From NCBI RefSeq assembly GCF_023051165.1, contig NZ_JALKIG010000001.1, forward strand, positions 62,001 through 126,000: a stretch of 64,000 bases of DNA, written 5' to 3'. This DNA comes from Veillonella sp. KGMB01456. Lineage in GTDB: Bacteria > Bacillota > Negativicutes > Veillonellales > Veillonellaceae. The position numbers and the translations under genes were made by a program. Numbering within the stretch: the stretch's first letter is position 1; each line of letters begins with the position of its first letter. The notes under the pieces are model-generated. The model worked only from the letters and a program-made list of their open reading frames with translations, ran no database searches and had not been told where the DNA came from. Below, piece after piece: positions 41,680 through 50,144 of the stretch.

Positions 41680-42306
41680 ATGAAGCGTACGGGATTTGTG
41701 GTAGCCGTCTTCTTAATAGGAATCATAGTGATTCTTGGAGGCTGGCTTTTAGGGATAATCGGGAGAGATGACGGGCGCACTTTGGGGGAACGGCTTGATG
41801 CAGCTTATCACGCCTATATGCCTATGTCGGGAACGAAGCCACTATATATCAGGCAATTAGTGGGGCCGGATATGGGCACGAAACGAACTATTTTATGGGA
41901 AACAACTGAATTTGAAGCAAATGCTGTGGTTGTCTATAAATTAAAAGGTGAGGCTGATAGCGAGGCTAAAACTTTGTGGGCGACGACGGACAAGATTAGA
42001 GAAAATCAGACGACTCGCTATGTATACCGTGTTGATTTGTGCGATTTAGAGCCCAATCAAGAGTATGTTTTCCAGGTGGGGAAGCAAGGTCATACCGATG
42101 GTGAATGGCACTCCTTTAGTACGCATAAGATGGATAAAATGTCATTTCTTGAAACAAATAAGCCGCAATCTTGGGTTATCCCTAAGACAAGCGGTTCGGT
42201 GCAGATTGTAGGGGTCAAGAAATACGATACCCATTTTTGTTTGCATGGACCGAATCATGATTGTCCGGATGTTCATCCGAATACGCTGATTTGTTATGAT
42301 ATTTAA
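41680..42306 (+). CDS. Phosphatase-like N-terminal domain without catalytic domain
   Basis: A 208-aa protein with an N-terminal membrane anchor (6-27). A fibronectin-like purple acid phosphatase N-terminal domain follows (about 40-145: MPMSGTKPLYIRQLVGPDM...ILWETTEFEAN...VYRVDLCDLEPNQEYVFQVG). This matches the start of the phosphatase encoded next, about 180 bp on. The metallophosphatase domain is missing; instead a unique 60-residue tail with Cys/His/Pro (THFCLHGPNHDCPDVHPN) ends the protein. It may be a remnant of a duplication or a binding-only surface protein. Confidence 0.6.
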   Translation: MKRTGFVVAVFLIGIIVILGGWLLGIIGRDDGRTLGERLDAAYHAYMPMSGTKPLYIRQLVGPDMGTKRTILWETTEFEANAVVVYKLKGEADSEAKTLWATTDKIRENQTTRYVYRVDLCDLEPNQEYVFQVGKQGHTDGEWHSFSTHKMDKMSFLETNKPQSWVIPKTSGSVQIVGVKKYDTHFCLHGPNHDCPDVHPNTLICYDI

Positions 42307-42409
42307 TATTTTTTTCCATATTCTTCTTGACTTGAAGTTAACTTCAAACTATATAATGACTATATAAGATATTGAAGATATTCGATGAGCTGTTTGGTTG
42401 TATACAGTT

Positions 42410-42474
42410 TGTGAGATAACGTGTGAGATAACATGTATGAGATATCATGTGGGATCACATGTATGAGATAAGAG
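42410..42474. repeat. Degenerate GTGAGATAACATGTA repeats
   Basis: TGTGAGATAAC twice, then TGAGATATCATGT, GGATCACATGTA and TGAGATAAGAGG in a row. The last unit supplies the ribosome site of the phosphatase gene. Confidence 0.65.
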
Positions 42475-42486
42475 GAGTAACGATAT

Positions 42487-43827
42487 ATGGAAGAAAAAAA
42501 GAGAAGTAAAAGTTGGTTTACGTGGGTAAGTGCAATGGCGGTGCTGATTGTTGTCATGGGGGTCATTATCAGCTCAACTGCTTGGGGCTCCGGTATGTTG
42601 CGCCAAGGGCGGACATTGTATTATGAATTGATGCCGCAGGCGGGGACTGAGGCTATGTATGTACGGCAATTAATTACGCCGGACATGACGCACTCTCGCA
42701 TTATCATGTGGGAAACGCACGCACCGGAAGCCGATCCGGTGGTACTTTATAAAATAGCCGGCGCATCGGATAGTACGATTGAGACTGTACCGGCTACGAT
42801 GGAACGCTTTGAAGAAGATAAGACGGTGCGCTATATATACCGGGCGGAGCTTACCGGTTTGACGCCGAATTCAACCTATGAATATCAGGTGGGCAAAAAT
42901 GTGATTACCAAAGGTTGGCATACCTTGCATACGATGGACGAAAGCAGTTTTACCGCCTTGATTTTTCCGGACTCCCAGTCCTCGGACTATAGCGGGTGGC
43001 AAAGCTTGGTAAACACGGCCTATAAAGAAAATCCGGAAGCCACGTTTTTTGTCAACATGGGTGACCTTGTAGATAATGGTGAATCGGCTTATCAGTGGGA
43101 CGCTTGGTTTGGCGCGGTGGAGCCTATGATTGCGAATATTCCTTTTGTCGGCGTTAGCGGCAATCATGAGTACTATTCGCTGGATTGGCAGATAAAAGAG
43201 CCGACTGCGTATGACCATTTCTTTAAATTTGATGCACCAAAGGCTGAGCCCTATAGCGAGGCTGCCGGCGATTCTTCCCGACGTGCTTTTTATTCCTACG
43301 ATTATGGCGATGTTCACTTCGTGGTGCTGAATACGCAGTTTAACGAGATGAATGAAAGCTATCGCGATGAAGTGCGTAATGAACAAATGGCATGGCTTGA
43401 AGAAGATTTGGCGGCTACGACTAAGCCTTGGAAAGTAGTACTCATGCACCGTGATACCTTCAGCTATCCGAATACGAAGGTGGCACGCATGACGGCCGGA
43501 TTCAGTGATATAGGTGAATTATTCATGCCGGTTTTTGAAAAATACAATGTGGACATGGTATTGTCGGCCCATTATCATATGTATCGCCGTCGCGGCCATG
43601 TGGAAAACTTCCAACGCAGTGAAAAAGGGCCTTACTATATCATTACCGGTGTAGCGGGTGATGTGAAATACGCTGAGATTTGGAAAGACCATCCGCTGGA
43701 TGAGTATGTGTCACCTTATCTTGACGGGGATAACTACTTAGTTCTTCATAAGGATAATAACAGTTTGACCGTTGATGCGTACTTGGCTGACGGCACGAAG
43801 TTTGATTCGATTACGTTGCGTAAATAA
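42487..43827 (+). CDS. Anchored purple acid phosphatase-like metallophosphoesterase
   Basis: A 446-aa exported enzyme with one N-terminal membrane segment (14-34), a fibronectin-like domain (45-150) and a calcineurin-like phosphoesterase domain. The metal ligands are readable: IFPDSQ (Asp162), MGDLVDNGE (192-199), GNHEYYS (225-231), LMHRD and SAHYHMYRR. The family hydrolyses phosphate monoesters or related bonds outside the membrane. AAGAGGAG precedes the ATG. The upstream gene encodes a relative of its N-terminal half only. The specific substrate is unknown. Confidence 0.87.
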   Translation: MEEKKRSKSWFTWVSAMAVLIVVMGVIISSTAWGSGMLRQGRTLYYELMPQAGTEAMYVRQLITPDMTHSRIIMWETHAPEADPVVLYKIAGASDSTIETVPATMERFEEDKTVRYIYRAELTGLTPNSTYEYQVGKNVITKGWHTLHTMDESSFTALIFPDSQSSDYSGWQSLVNTAYKENPEATFFVNMGDLVDNGESAYQWDAWFGAVEPMIANIPFVGVSGNHEYYSLDWQIKEPTAYDHFFKFDAPKAEPYSEAAGDSSRRAFYSYDYGDVHFVVLNTQFNEMNESYRDEVRNEQMAWLEEDLAATTKPWKVVLMHRDTFSYPNTKVARMTAGFSDIGELFMPVFEKYNVDMVLSAHYHMYRRRGHVENFQRSEKGPYYIITGVAGDVKYAEIWKDHPLDEYVSPYLDGDNYLVLHKDNNSLTVDAYLADGTKFDSITLRK

Positions 43828-43833
43828 AGCAAG

Positions 43834-43886
43834 TAACTTTATAATTGCCTAATTTCGCAATAACTTTATAATTGTATAATTTCGCA
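43834..43886. repeat. Two 26-bp direct repeats, 27-bp period
   Basis: TAACTTTATAATTG, two variable bases, then TAATTTCGCA, at 43834-43859 and 43861-43886, between the phosphatase stop and the terminator. Confidence 0.8.
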
Positions 43887-43910
43887 TATAGTGACGTCTT
43901 ATAAAGTAAA

Positions 43911-43950
43911 AAGGAAGTAACGATTTCATCGATGAAATCGTTACTTCCTT
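43911..43950. terminator. Perfect 40-bp palindrome, bidirectional terminator
   Basis: AAGGAAGTAACGATTTCATC is followed directly by its exact reverse complement, with TTTT context on both strands. It lies between the convergent phosphatase and bioF genes. Confidence 0.85.
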
Positions 43951-43977
43951 TTGTATTAGCTGTTATAGTGATTCCGG

Positions 43978-45150
43978 TTATAGTTTACCCAACGCTTCAG
44001 CCAAAGTATCGGCTACATACCATAATTCTTCTTTAGTATGGTCCGCCGATACGGTTAGGCGTAAGCAGCTTTCACCGGGCGCCACGGTCGGTGGGCGAAT
44101 GGCCGTCAAGATAATGCCTTTTTCGAATAATTGATCTTGAACCGCCAAGGCTTTTTCATCAGACCCTACGATGATAGGGAAGATCGGAATGGCATTGTGA
44201 GCCACCGGAATATTGTGACGTTCTAAATATTTAGACATATCATGCACATTGGCGCGCAACTGCGCAATGTGATACGGTTCTTTTTCCAAAAGTGCTAAAG
44301 CGGCTTTGGCTGCGCCTACGGCGGCCGGCACTAAAGCGGTGGAGAAGATAAAGCTGCGGGCGTGATTAATTAAGGTATTGATGATTACCTCGTTGGCGCA
44401 TACATAACCGCCTTCACTGCCGAGGGCTTTACTGAGGGTGCCCAGTTGAATATCTACGTCATCGCTTAAGCCAAAGTGATGAGCGACCCCTTTGCCTTCG
44501 CCGATAATACCGGTCGCATGGGCATCGTCAACCATAACCAAAGCACCGTGCTCTTTGGCTAAATTTACAATGGCCGGGAGATGGCAAATGTCACCATCCA
44601 TGCTGAAAACGCCGTCTGTCACAATGAGTCGTTTGCCCGTTGCCGGTAAGCCCGCAAGCAGTTCGTCTAAGTGTTTCATGTCGCTGTGACGATATACATG
44701 CACGTTGGCGCCGCTGAGACGGCAACCATCGATGATGCTGGCGTGATTTAATTCATCGCTGAGGATGTGATCGCCCGGTCTCATGAGACCGGAAATGGTG
44801 CCCACATTGGCCATGTAACCTGTGTTGAAAACCAATGCTTTGGTAGTGCCTTTAAAAAAGGCCAAATCTTCTTCCAGTTCCGTAATCATCGGATTAGTGC
44901 CGGACGTGAGGCGAGCGCCGCCGGATCCGGTGCCGTAAGTTTCAATGGCTTTTTGGGCCGCCGCTATGACATCCGCATTATGGGTAAAGCCCAAATAATT
45001 GTTGGAGGCCATCATTAAATACTTTTTGCCGTCCAACTCGATATGCGTGCTATCGATAGGCGTATAGGCGACACATTGACGAAAACGATGTTCTTCTTTG
45101 AGCACTTCCAGCTCTTGATTCATTTGTTCCCAGATGGCTTTTCTAAACAT
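43978..45150 (-). CDS. bioF: 8-amino-7-oxononanoate synthase
   Basis: PLP-dependent alpha-oxoamine synthase of 390 aa that condenses pimeloyl-CoA with alanine, the second step after BioW. The PLP lysine is Lys241 in GTLSKALGSEGG, with VDDAHATG (208-214) and SDELNHASIIDG. KBL and ALAS share this fold, but the location 98 bp behind bioW favours BioF. GGGGAG lies before the ATG. It is the last gene of the minus-strand biotin unit. Confidence 0.93.
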   Translation of the reverse strand: MFRKAIWEQMNQELEVLKEEHRFRQCVAYTPIDSTHIELDGKKYLMMASNNYLGFTHNADVIAAAQKAIETYGTGSGGARLTSGTNPMITELEEDLAFFKGTTKALVFNTGYMANVGTISGLMRPGDHILSDELNHASIIDGCRLSGANVHVYRHSDMKHLDELLAGLPATGKRLIVTDGVFSMDGDICHLPAIVNLAKEHGALVMVDDAHATGIIGEGKGVAHHFGLSDDVDIQLGTLSKALGSEGGYVCANEVIINTLINHARSFIFSTALVPAAVGAAKAALALLEKEPYHIAQLRANVHDMSKYLERHNIPVAHNAIPIFPIIVGSDEKALAVQDQLFEKGIILTAIRPPTVAPGESCLRLTVSADHTKEELWYVADTLAEALGKL

Positions 45151-45248
45151 AGTAACTCCCCGCTTATAATTAATAATCTACGATAAAAAGACGTTTTTAA
45201 TTATAATAATCTCTCTGAAATTTTCTACCTTTATTATAACAAAATTTG

Positions 45249-46007
45249 CTAAATCGTTTCAATTGTTACCAAAACGGTAGTTTCTTCCAAGTAATGGCGC
45301 AAGGAGTCGAGGTCGGTGTCCGGTTTTACAAAAAAGATGCGACCGCCTCGTTGATCGCCCAGTTCTTTGACCGGCGTTAAGCGGTGATAGGTGTGGCCGT
45401 AACTTACATAACCTACGGCGTAGTCCGGGTCGTCGGAGACGCAAAATTCGCCGAGAATATCCGGATAGCCTAATACTTTTGATGCCAGTACCAACGCTTC
45501 TTCGAAGTGAACACCGGTATGACCTTGTTTTTCAAAGTGAGGGATAGCGTCAGCCGGATCGGCAAAGGCCATGCGGCTGACACGCACGCCGCGGAGGCCC
45601 AAATCGTCCATCCGTTCACCGGTTTCGGCGTTGCAGATTAAAGCACCGCGCATGTTTTCCGGTTGACTGCGAAGGGTAAAGAGGGCTTTTTGAATGGCTT
45701 CGCGATTAATGCCGGAGGTTTCGAGGAGACGGTACGCAGCTTCGAGACCTTCCGCTACGGAGTCGGCTTTGGTGATGGCAACGTCTAAAGCCGGTTTATA
45801 TACGATGTCGTCATCTTCGATGGCATCGATGGTGATGCGGATAAAGTCGGCACAGCCTTTGCTGTGAGTTAACGCTCTGGTTACGAGTTCAGAGGCTGTT
45901 TGCGCTAACTCTTCTTTACTTAAAATTCGTTCGGCCCCGGAAATATGGTGGCCGCCGTTTTCATGGGCACCGCCTTTAGCCGAACGCATACGAATACTAT
46001 AAAGCAT
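45249..46007 (-). CDS. bioW: 6-carboxyhexanoate-CoA ligase (pimeloyl-CoA synthetase)
   Basis: Activates free pimelate with CoA and ATP. The 252-aa protein starts MLYSIRMRSAKGG and carries the BioW hallmark HHISGAER, then GVRVSRMAF and YVSYGHTYHRLTPV near the C-terminus. I choose ATG 46007, 11 nt after a strong GGAGGTGAT; the GTG at 46019 lies inside that ribosome site. It overlaps the upstream membrane gene by 11 bp, so translation is coupled. BioW implies use of free pimelate rather than the BioC/BioH route. Confidence 0.93.
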   Translation of the reverse strand: MLYSIRMRSAKGGAHENGGHHISGAERILSKEELAQTASELVTRALTHSKGCADFIRITIDAIEDDDIVYKPALDVAITKADSVAEGLEAAYRLLETSGINREAIQKALFTLRSQPENMRGALICNAETGERMDDLGLRGVRVSRMAFADPADAIPHFEKQGHTGVHFEEALVLASKVLGYPDILGEFCVSDDPDYAVGYVSYGHTYHRLTPVKELGDQRGGRIFFVKPDTDLDSLRHYLEETTVLVTIETI

Positions 46008-46503
46008 TGGCCTTATCACCTCCGGAGAGTGCCGGAACAGAGCGACGAACGCGGGACAACACTTTGACTAAGAGTGGGGAGAAGATGGCGGTAAAAATAT
46101 AGCCCGGTACGGCCATAAGAATCATTGCCATAGCTAATTTACCGAAGAAGAGACCCAAGGTGAGGCGGGCAATGATAGAAGCAATCGGACCGGCAATTAC
46201 CTGGGACCAGACGGCTCGGTGACCTAAATAGAGAACGGCCCCGGCAATAACGCGGAATTGCATCTGAATCGCTACATTTAATAAGTTGTGGGTGCCCAAC
46301 ATGAGGGAAATGGCACTGGCTAAGCAACCGGCAATGATATAGCGTTTAAAGCCGAATACACAGCAGATGGCAACGGCGAGTGGCGCGGATAGCTGGAATT
46401 CTATGCCGGGAATCACATTCGGTAATTTAATAGCGCCTGTAATCCCAATCATGGCGGCCAAGATGGCGATTTCGCAAATGAAACGAATGTTAGAATTTTT
46501 CAT
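45997..46503 (-). CDS. ECF-type S-component-like membrane protein in the bioW operon
   Basis: A 168-aa membrane protein with five to six helices. The start ICEIAILAAMIGITGAIKLP and the LSAPLAVAICCVFGFKRY segment resemble substrate-binding S components of ECF transporters. It is not an obvious BioY. AAAGGGG precedes the ATG. It is first in the BirA-boxed unit and overlaps bioW, so uptake of pimelate or another biotin precursor is a reasonable guess. No EcfA or EcfT gene is nearby, so it would share a common energising module. Confidence 0.7.
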   Translation of the reverse strand: MKNSNIRFICEIAILAAMIGITGAIKLPNVIPGIEFQLSAPLAVAICCVFGFKRYIIAGCLASAISLMLGTHNLLNVAIQMQFRVIAGAVLYLGHRAVWSQVIAGPIASIIARLTLGLFFGKLAMAMILMAVPGYIFTAIFSPLLVKVLSRVRRSVPALSGGDKANAL

Positions 46504-46556
46504 ACGTAAACCCCTTTTCTAAAAATAATACCCCTAATACCTATTGTTAACCTTTA

Positions 46557-46587
46557 TGTAAACCTATTGCGGATAAAATGGTTAACA
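46557..46587 (-). promoter_or_regulatory. BirA-type biotin operator
   Basis: TGTAAACC, 15 bp, GGTTAACA. Half-sites and N15 spacing match BirA boxes (TTGTTAACC-N15/16-GGTTAACAA type). It covers the transcription start of the bioW unit. Confidence 0.8.
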
Positions 46588-46596
46588 TTTGAGAAT

Positions 46597-46625
46597 ATTA
46601 TACCCCAGTCGGTGTATACTGTAAA
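46597..46625 (-). promoter_or_regulatory. Promoter of the S-component/bioW/bioF unit
   Basis: On the minus strand, TTTACA (46620-46625), a 17-bp spacer and TATAAT (46597-46602), ending 10 bp before the BirA box. Confidence 0.8.
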
Positions 46626-46941
46626 TGAGAATTTTAAGAAATTTTTGTACAAATTTTTTCAGGAATATCATAGAGAAAATGTAGGAAAATAAAGTTATAT
46701 CAGCGTTTATGTTAAAAAGTACAAGTAGTTTGACAGGAGAGATTTTTATCAACTAGATGATAAAACGTATCCCTGCAGATTAAAGCGTAGAATTAGCAAT
46801 TGACCTATCTCTAAAAGTCATATCAATTTACAAAAAGTAATATGACATGAGCCCCTTTAATCTCTGTTGCAGATTTGATATAATAAAATAGTATAAAAGG
46901 TCCGTTGAAGGGGACCGTTCACAGTCAAGGAGGACGATATT
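46626..46941. other. Gene-free stretch upstream of pta
   Basis: Contains the pta promoter area: a TATAAT near 46,880 and a small GGTCC/GGACC hairpin at about 46,900-46,918 close to the ribosome site. No coding region is seen. Confidence 0.4.
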
Positions 46942-47943
46942 GTGGAATTAGTACAAAACTTAAAAGCAAAAGTAAAACCATTAGGCAAGAAAATTGTATT
47001 ACCTGAATACAAAGATGCTCGTGTATTAGAAGCTACTGAATTAATTCTTAAAGAAGGTTTTGCCACCCCTGTATTGGTTGGTAACCCTGAAGAAGTTAAA
47101 GCATTGGCTCAAAAAGAAGGCTTCAACGTTGACGGTGCTGAAATCATCAACCCTGAAACTTATGATCGTTTACCTGAAATGATCGACATTTTCGTAGAAA
47201 AACGCGCTAAAAAAGGTATGACTCCTGAAAAAGCAAAAGCCACTATGCTTGGCGATTGCTTATTCTTCGGTGCTATGTTGGTACACCTCGGTGTAGTTGA
47301 CGGCATGGTAGCTGGTTCTGCCAGCCCTACGGCTAATGTATTGCGTGCCGCTTTACAGGTTGTAGGTACTAAACCTGGTCTTAAAACCGTATCCAGCTCC
47401 ATGTTTGTTTTCTCTGACAAAAAACAATATGGCGACGACGGTATGCTCGTATTCTCCGATTGCGGCGTTATCCCTAACCCAACTTCCGAACAATTGGCTG
47501 ACATCGCTATGTCTTCCGTTGAAAAAGCTCGCAAAGTTGGCAATATGGCTAACCCTCGCGTATCCTTCTTATCTTTCTCCACTAAAGGTTCTGCGTCCTC
47601 TCCTGAAGTAGATAAAGTAGTTGCAGCAGTTGAAATGTTGAAAGAACGCAATGTAGATTTCGACTTCGACGGCGAATTACAGCTTGATGCTTCTATCGAA
47701 CCATCTGTTGCCGAACGCAAAGCTCCTGGCAGCAAAGTAGCCGGTAAAGCTAACATCTTGATTTTCCCTGACCTTCAGGCAGCTAACATCGGTTACAAAT
47801 TGGTACAACGTTTTGCCGGTGCTACCGCTCTTGGACCATTGATTCAAGGTTTGGCAGCTCCTATTCATGACTTATCCCGCGGTTGCTTCGCTACTGATAT
47901 CGTTGATGTTGTAGCTATTGCCGCAGCTGAAAGTGTTGAATAA
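46942..47943 (+). CDS. pta: Phosphate acetyltransferase
   Basis: Interconverts acetyl-CoA and acetyl phosphate in acetate fermentation. The 333-aa short form has the family core KIVLPEYKDARVLEAT, GDCLFFGAMLVHLGVVDGMVAGSASPTANVLRAALQ and the C-terminal LIFPDLQAANIGYKLVQRFAGATALGPLIQGL. GTG start, with AAGGAGG about 8 nt upstream. It is monocistronic with a strong terminator; ackA is not in the window. Codon use is even and highly adapted, in line with a central enzyme. Confidence 0.95.
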   Translation: MELVQNLKAKVKPLGKKIVLPEYKDARVLEATELILKEGFATPVLVGNPEEVKALAQKEGFNVDGAEIINPETYDRLPEMIDIFVEKRAKKGMTPEKAKATMLGDCLFFGAMLVHLGVVDGMVAGSASPTANVLRAALQVVGTKPGLKTVSSSMFVFSDKKQYGDDGMLVFSDCGVIPNPTSEQLADIAMSSVEKARKVGNMANPRVSFLSFSTKGSASSPEVDKVVAAVEMLKERNVDFDFDGELQLDASIEPSVAERKAPGSKVAGKANILIFPDLQAANIGYKLVQRFAGATALGPLIQGLAAPIHDLSRGCFATDIVDVVAIAAAESVE

Positions 47944-47968
47944 GAATTTCATATAGCGAATGAATAAT

Positions 47969-48023
47969 AAACTCCGTTATTGTAGTAGGTTTTTGAAAAA
48001 CTCTGACAATAACGGAGTTTTTT
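47969..48023 (+). terminator. Terminator of pta
   Basis: A perfect 15-bp stem (47969-47983 with 48006-48020), a 22-nt loop and six T. Confidence 0.9.
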
Positions 48024-48150
48024 AGCTTGTGTTTTATGGTATAATAAAAGTTGTTAGTAATAATATTATCAATAAGGCGATTCTTAAGACCTGTTTTGGC
48101 TAAGATATTTTGCTTACTATAATCTATGACTCTTAAGTAGAGGTGATACT

Positions 48151-48858
48151 ATGAAACTATATTATTTAGAACACAGCGGTTTTATGCTTGATGCCGGTGA
48201 TACCTGCTATATCTTTGATTATTGGAAAGATGAAGCGCAGGTTGTCAAAAAAGCGCAAGCGGCAGGTAAAGTATTGTGGTTCTTCGTGACCCATTGGCAT
48301 GGCGATCATTATTCGCCGGCTATTTTAGATTTTAACAGCCCTACAACGCGTTACATCGTGCATACCGACGTGCCACATAAAGATATGCCTAAAGAACGAA
48401 CTACGGTTATGGCCGTAGGGGATACGACGTACGTTGAAGACCTTAAAGTTACCATGTACGGCTCCACCGATGAAGGCGGGTCCTTCTTAATCGATACCGG
48501 TGATGCTACGATTTTCCATGCCGGCGATTTGAACTGGTGGCATTGGCTCGGTGATACGCCGGAAAATATCGACTTTGCTCGTGATTTTGCGGCCAAGGAA
48601 TTTAAACGTATTGCCGGCATCACGCCGGATCTTGCCATGTTCCCGGTAGACGATCGCTTGGAAGCGGCCCGTGAATGGGGCGCCTTTGAGTTCTTACATG
48701 CAGTAGGACGTTTGCCAAAACTATTTGTACCGATGCATCGTCACGGTCCGGTTTGGGAACCTTCGTTATACTTTAAATCCTTGTATGAACATTTGCCGGT
48801 TTGGAGTCCGAAACATACGGGCGACAGCGTTGAATTAGAAGAGTATGGGATTGAATAA
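48151..48858 (+). CDS. Metallo-beta-lactamase-fold hydrolase
   Basis: A 235-aa soluble protein of the MBL superfamily. The zinc motif THWHGDHY (His48, His50, Asp52, His53) is followed by a metal His in FHAGDLNWWHW and PMHRHGPVWEPS near the end. The compact size and lack of extra domains resemble UlaG-like or uncharacterised MBL hydrolases. AGAGGTGATACT lies just before the ATG. It precedes the DUF445 pair by about 50 bp and could be cotranscribed with it. The substrate cannot be told. Confidence 0.82.
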   Translation: MKLYYLEHSGFMLDAGDTCYIFDYWKDEAQVVKKAQAAGKVLWFFVTHWHGDHYSPAILDFNSPTTRYIVHTDVPHKDMPKERTTVMAVGDTTYVEDLKVTMYGSTDEGGSFLIDTGDATIFHAGDLNWWHWLGDTPENIDFARDFAAKEFKRIAGITPDLAMFPVDDRLEAAREWGAFEFLHAVGRLPKLFVPMHRHGPVWEPSLYFKSLYEHLPVWSPKHTGDSVELEEYGIE

Positions 48859-48908
48859 TTCGATTGAGTTTGGTGAGTAGAGTATTGAATAGTTCGAAAG
48901 GATTGAGT

Positions 48909-50144
48909 ATGAAACGACGAACGGATTGGCCGATTGCCACCGGCTTATTGTTTTGTATGATGATTATATTTTTAGGCGTCTATCCGTTTCGCCAAGAGCC
49001 CTTATTCGGCTTTTTGACTCATGTAAGCGGTGCCGCCATGATCGGCGGCCTGGCTGACTGGTATGCGGTGACCGCATTATTTAAAAAGCCTTTAGGCATT
49101 TCGTATAAAACGGCCCTTATACCGCGCAGTAAGGCCCGCTTGGTGGAAACGGCTCGTTATATGATGGTGGAAGAACTCCTCAGAGTTCAGCCGGTATATA
49201 CGATTATTAAAAAAGAACAGTTGCCGAAGCGCATTCTCATGTACTTTTTGAGCGATGACGGGCGTAAACAATTAAATCAATTCATCGAAGAAGTAGGTTC
49301 ACAGTTAGGCAATCGCTTTGACGGAGCACCCCTTCGCAAGGAAGTGACAGGCGCTATTAAGCAGGGCGTGGAGCACTGGGAAGTGGCACCACTCCTCATT
49401 CGTTTTGGTCATCTTTTGATGAAATATGAAACGGCGGAGACGTTGTGGCTCTACCTTAATCGCATGGCGCAGCGACTCATTGGTTCTGAAGGTATCCAGC
49501 CGTATATTACGGGTATCGTGGCAGCGATGATGAGCCGTTATGCGGAAAACTCCTTTTGGCGAGAGCTGGCGTTAGCCCTCGGCAGTGACAGTTTTTCACC
49601 GGAACGGGTGGCTGAATTAATTCAGCGCAAAGCAACGGAGTTTTTACGCTCGCAAGAATCGATTTATTCCCCCATGGGGCAGTATGTGTACAATAAGGTG
49701 CTTTGGCTCTTATCTGAGCTGGAGCGCAATAAAGAGTGGCGCGCGTACATAGAAACCAAAAAGAATACATGGCTTATGGATGCCTTGGAAGATGTAGATA
49801 TGGCCGGCGATACTAAAGCTTGGCAGGGAATTTTCAAACGGGCTCAAGAAGAAGCCGAATCTTATGCGCGCAGTTTATTGCAGGATAAGGCCAAAATGCA
49901 GAGTTTGGAACGTTTACTTTTGTATCAACTGGTTCCGTTACTTCGTAAATTGCGGCCGTTTGTAGATACATCGGTAGTGCGTGAATTAAATTCCTATTCG
50001 CCGGAACGCTTGGCCGATTTGATCAAAGGTAAGTTATATCACGATTTGCAGATGATTCGTATTAACGGCTCCTTGGTAGGTGCTGTGTTGGGCGGTCTCT
50101 TCTATGTGGCGGCGCAACTCGTGCAAGGAGGTGTTAGCTTATGA
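48909..50144 (+). CDS. DUF445-family membrane protein (first of pair)
   Basis: A 411-aa protein with an N-terminal membrane segment (8-26) and the DUF445 hallmark GGLADWYAVTALFKKPLGISYKTALIPRSKARLVE. A long helical region follows, and the end mirrors the start: KLYHDLQMIRINGSLVGAVLGGLFYVAAQL. AAAGGATTGAGT precedes ATG 48909; the TTG at 48864 has no ribosome site. The four-base ATGA overlap with the next gene couples them. The family (YjiN) has no established function. Confidence 0.82.
   Translation: MKRRTDWPIATGLLFCMMIIFLGVYPFRQEPLFGFLTHVSGAAMIGGLADWYAVTALFKKPLGISYKTALIPRSKARLVETARYMMVEELLRVQPVYTIIKKEQLPKRILMYFLSDDGRKQLNQFIEEVGSQLGNRFDGAPLRKEVTGAIKQGVEHWEVAPLLIRFGHLLMKYETAETLWLYLNRMAQRLIGSEGIQPYITGIVAAMMSRYAENSFWRELALALGSDSFSPERVAELIQRKATEFLRSQESIYSPMGQYVYNKVLWLLSELERNKEWRAYIETKKNTWLMDALEDVDMAGDTKAWQGIFKRAQEEAESYARSLLQDKAKMQSLERLLLYQLVPLLRKLRPFVDTSVVRELNSYSPERLADLIKGKLYHDLQMIRINGSLVGAVLGGLFYVAAQLVQGGVSL

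Noticed and set aside
45259-45444. Arg-rich minus-strand frame inside bioW
   Set aside because: It is an out-of-frame shadow of the bioW 3' half.
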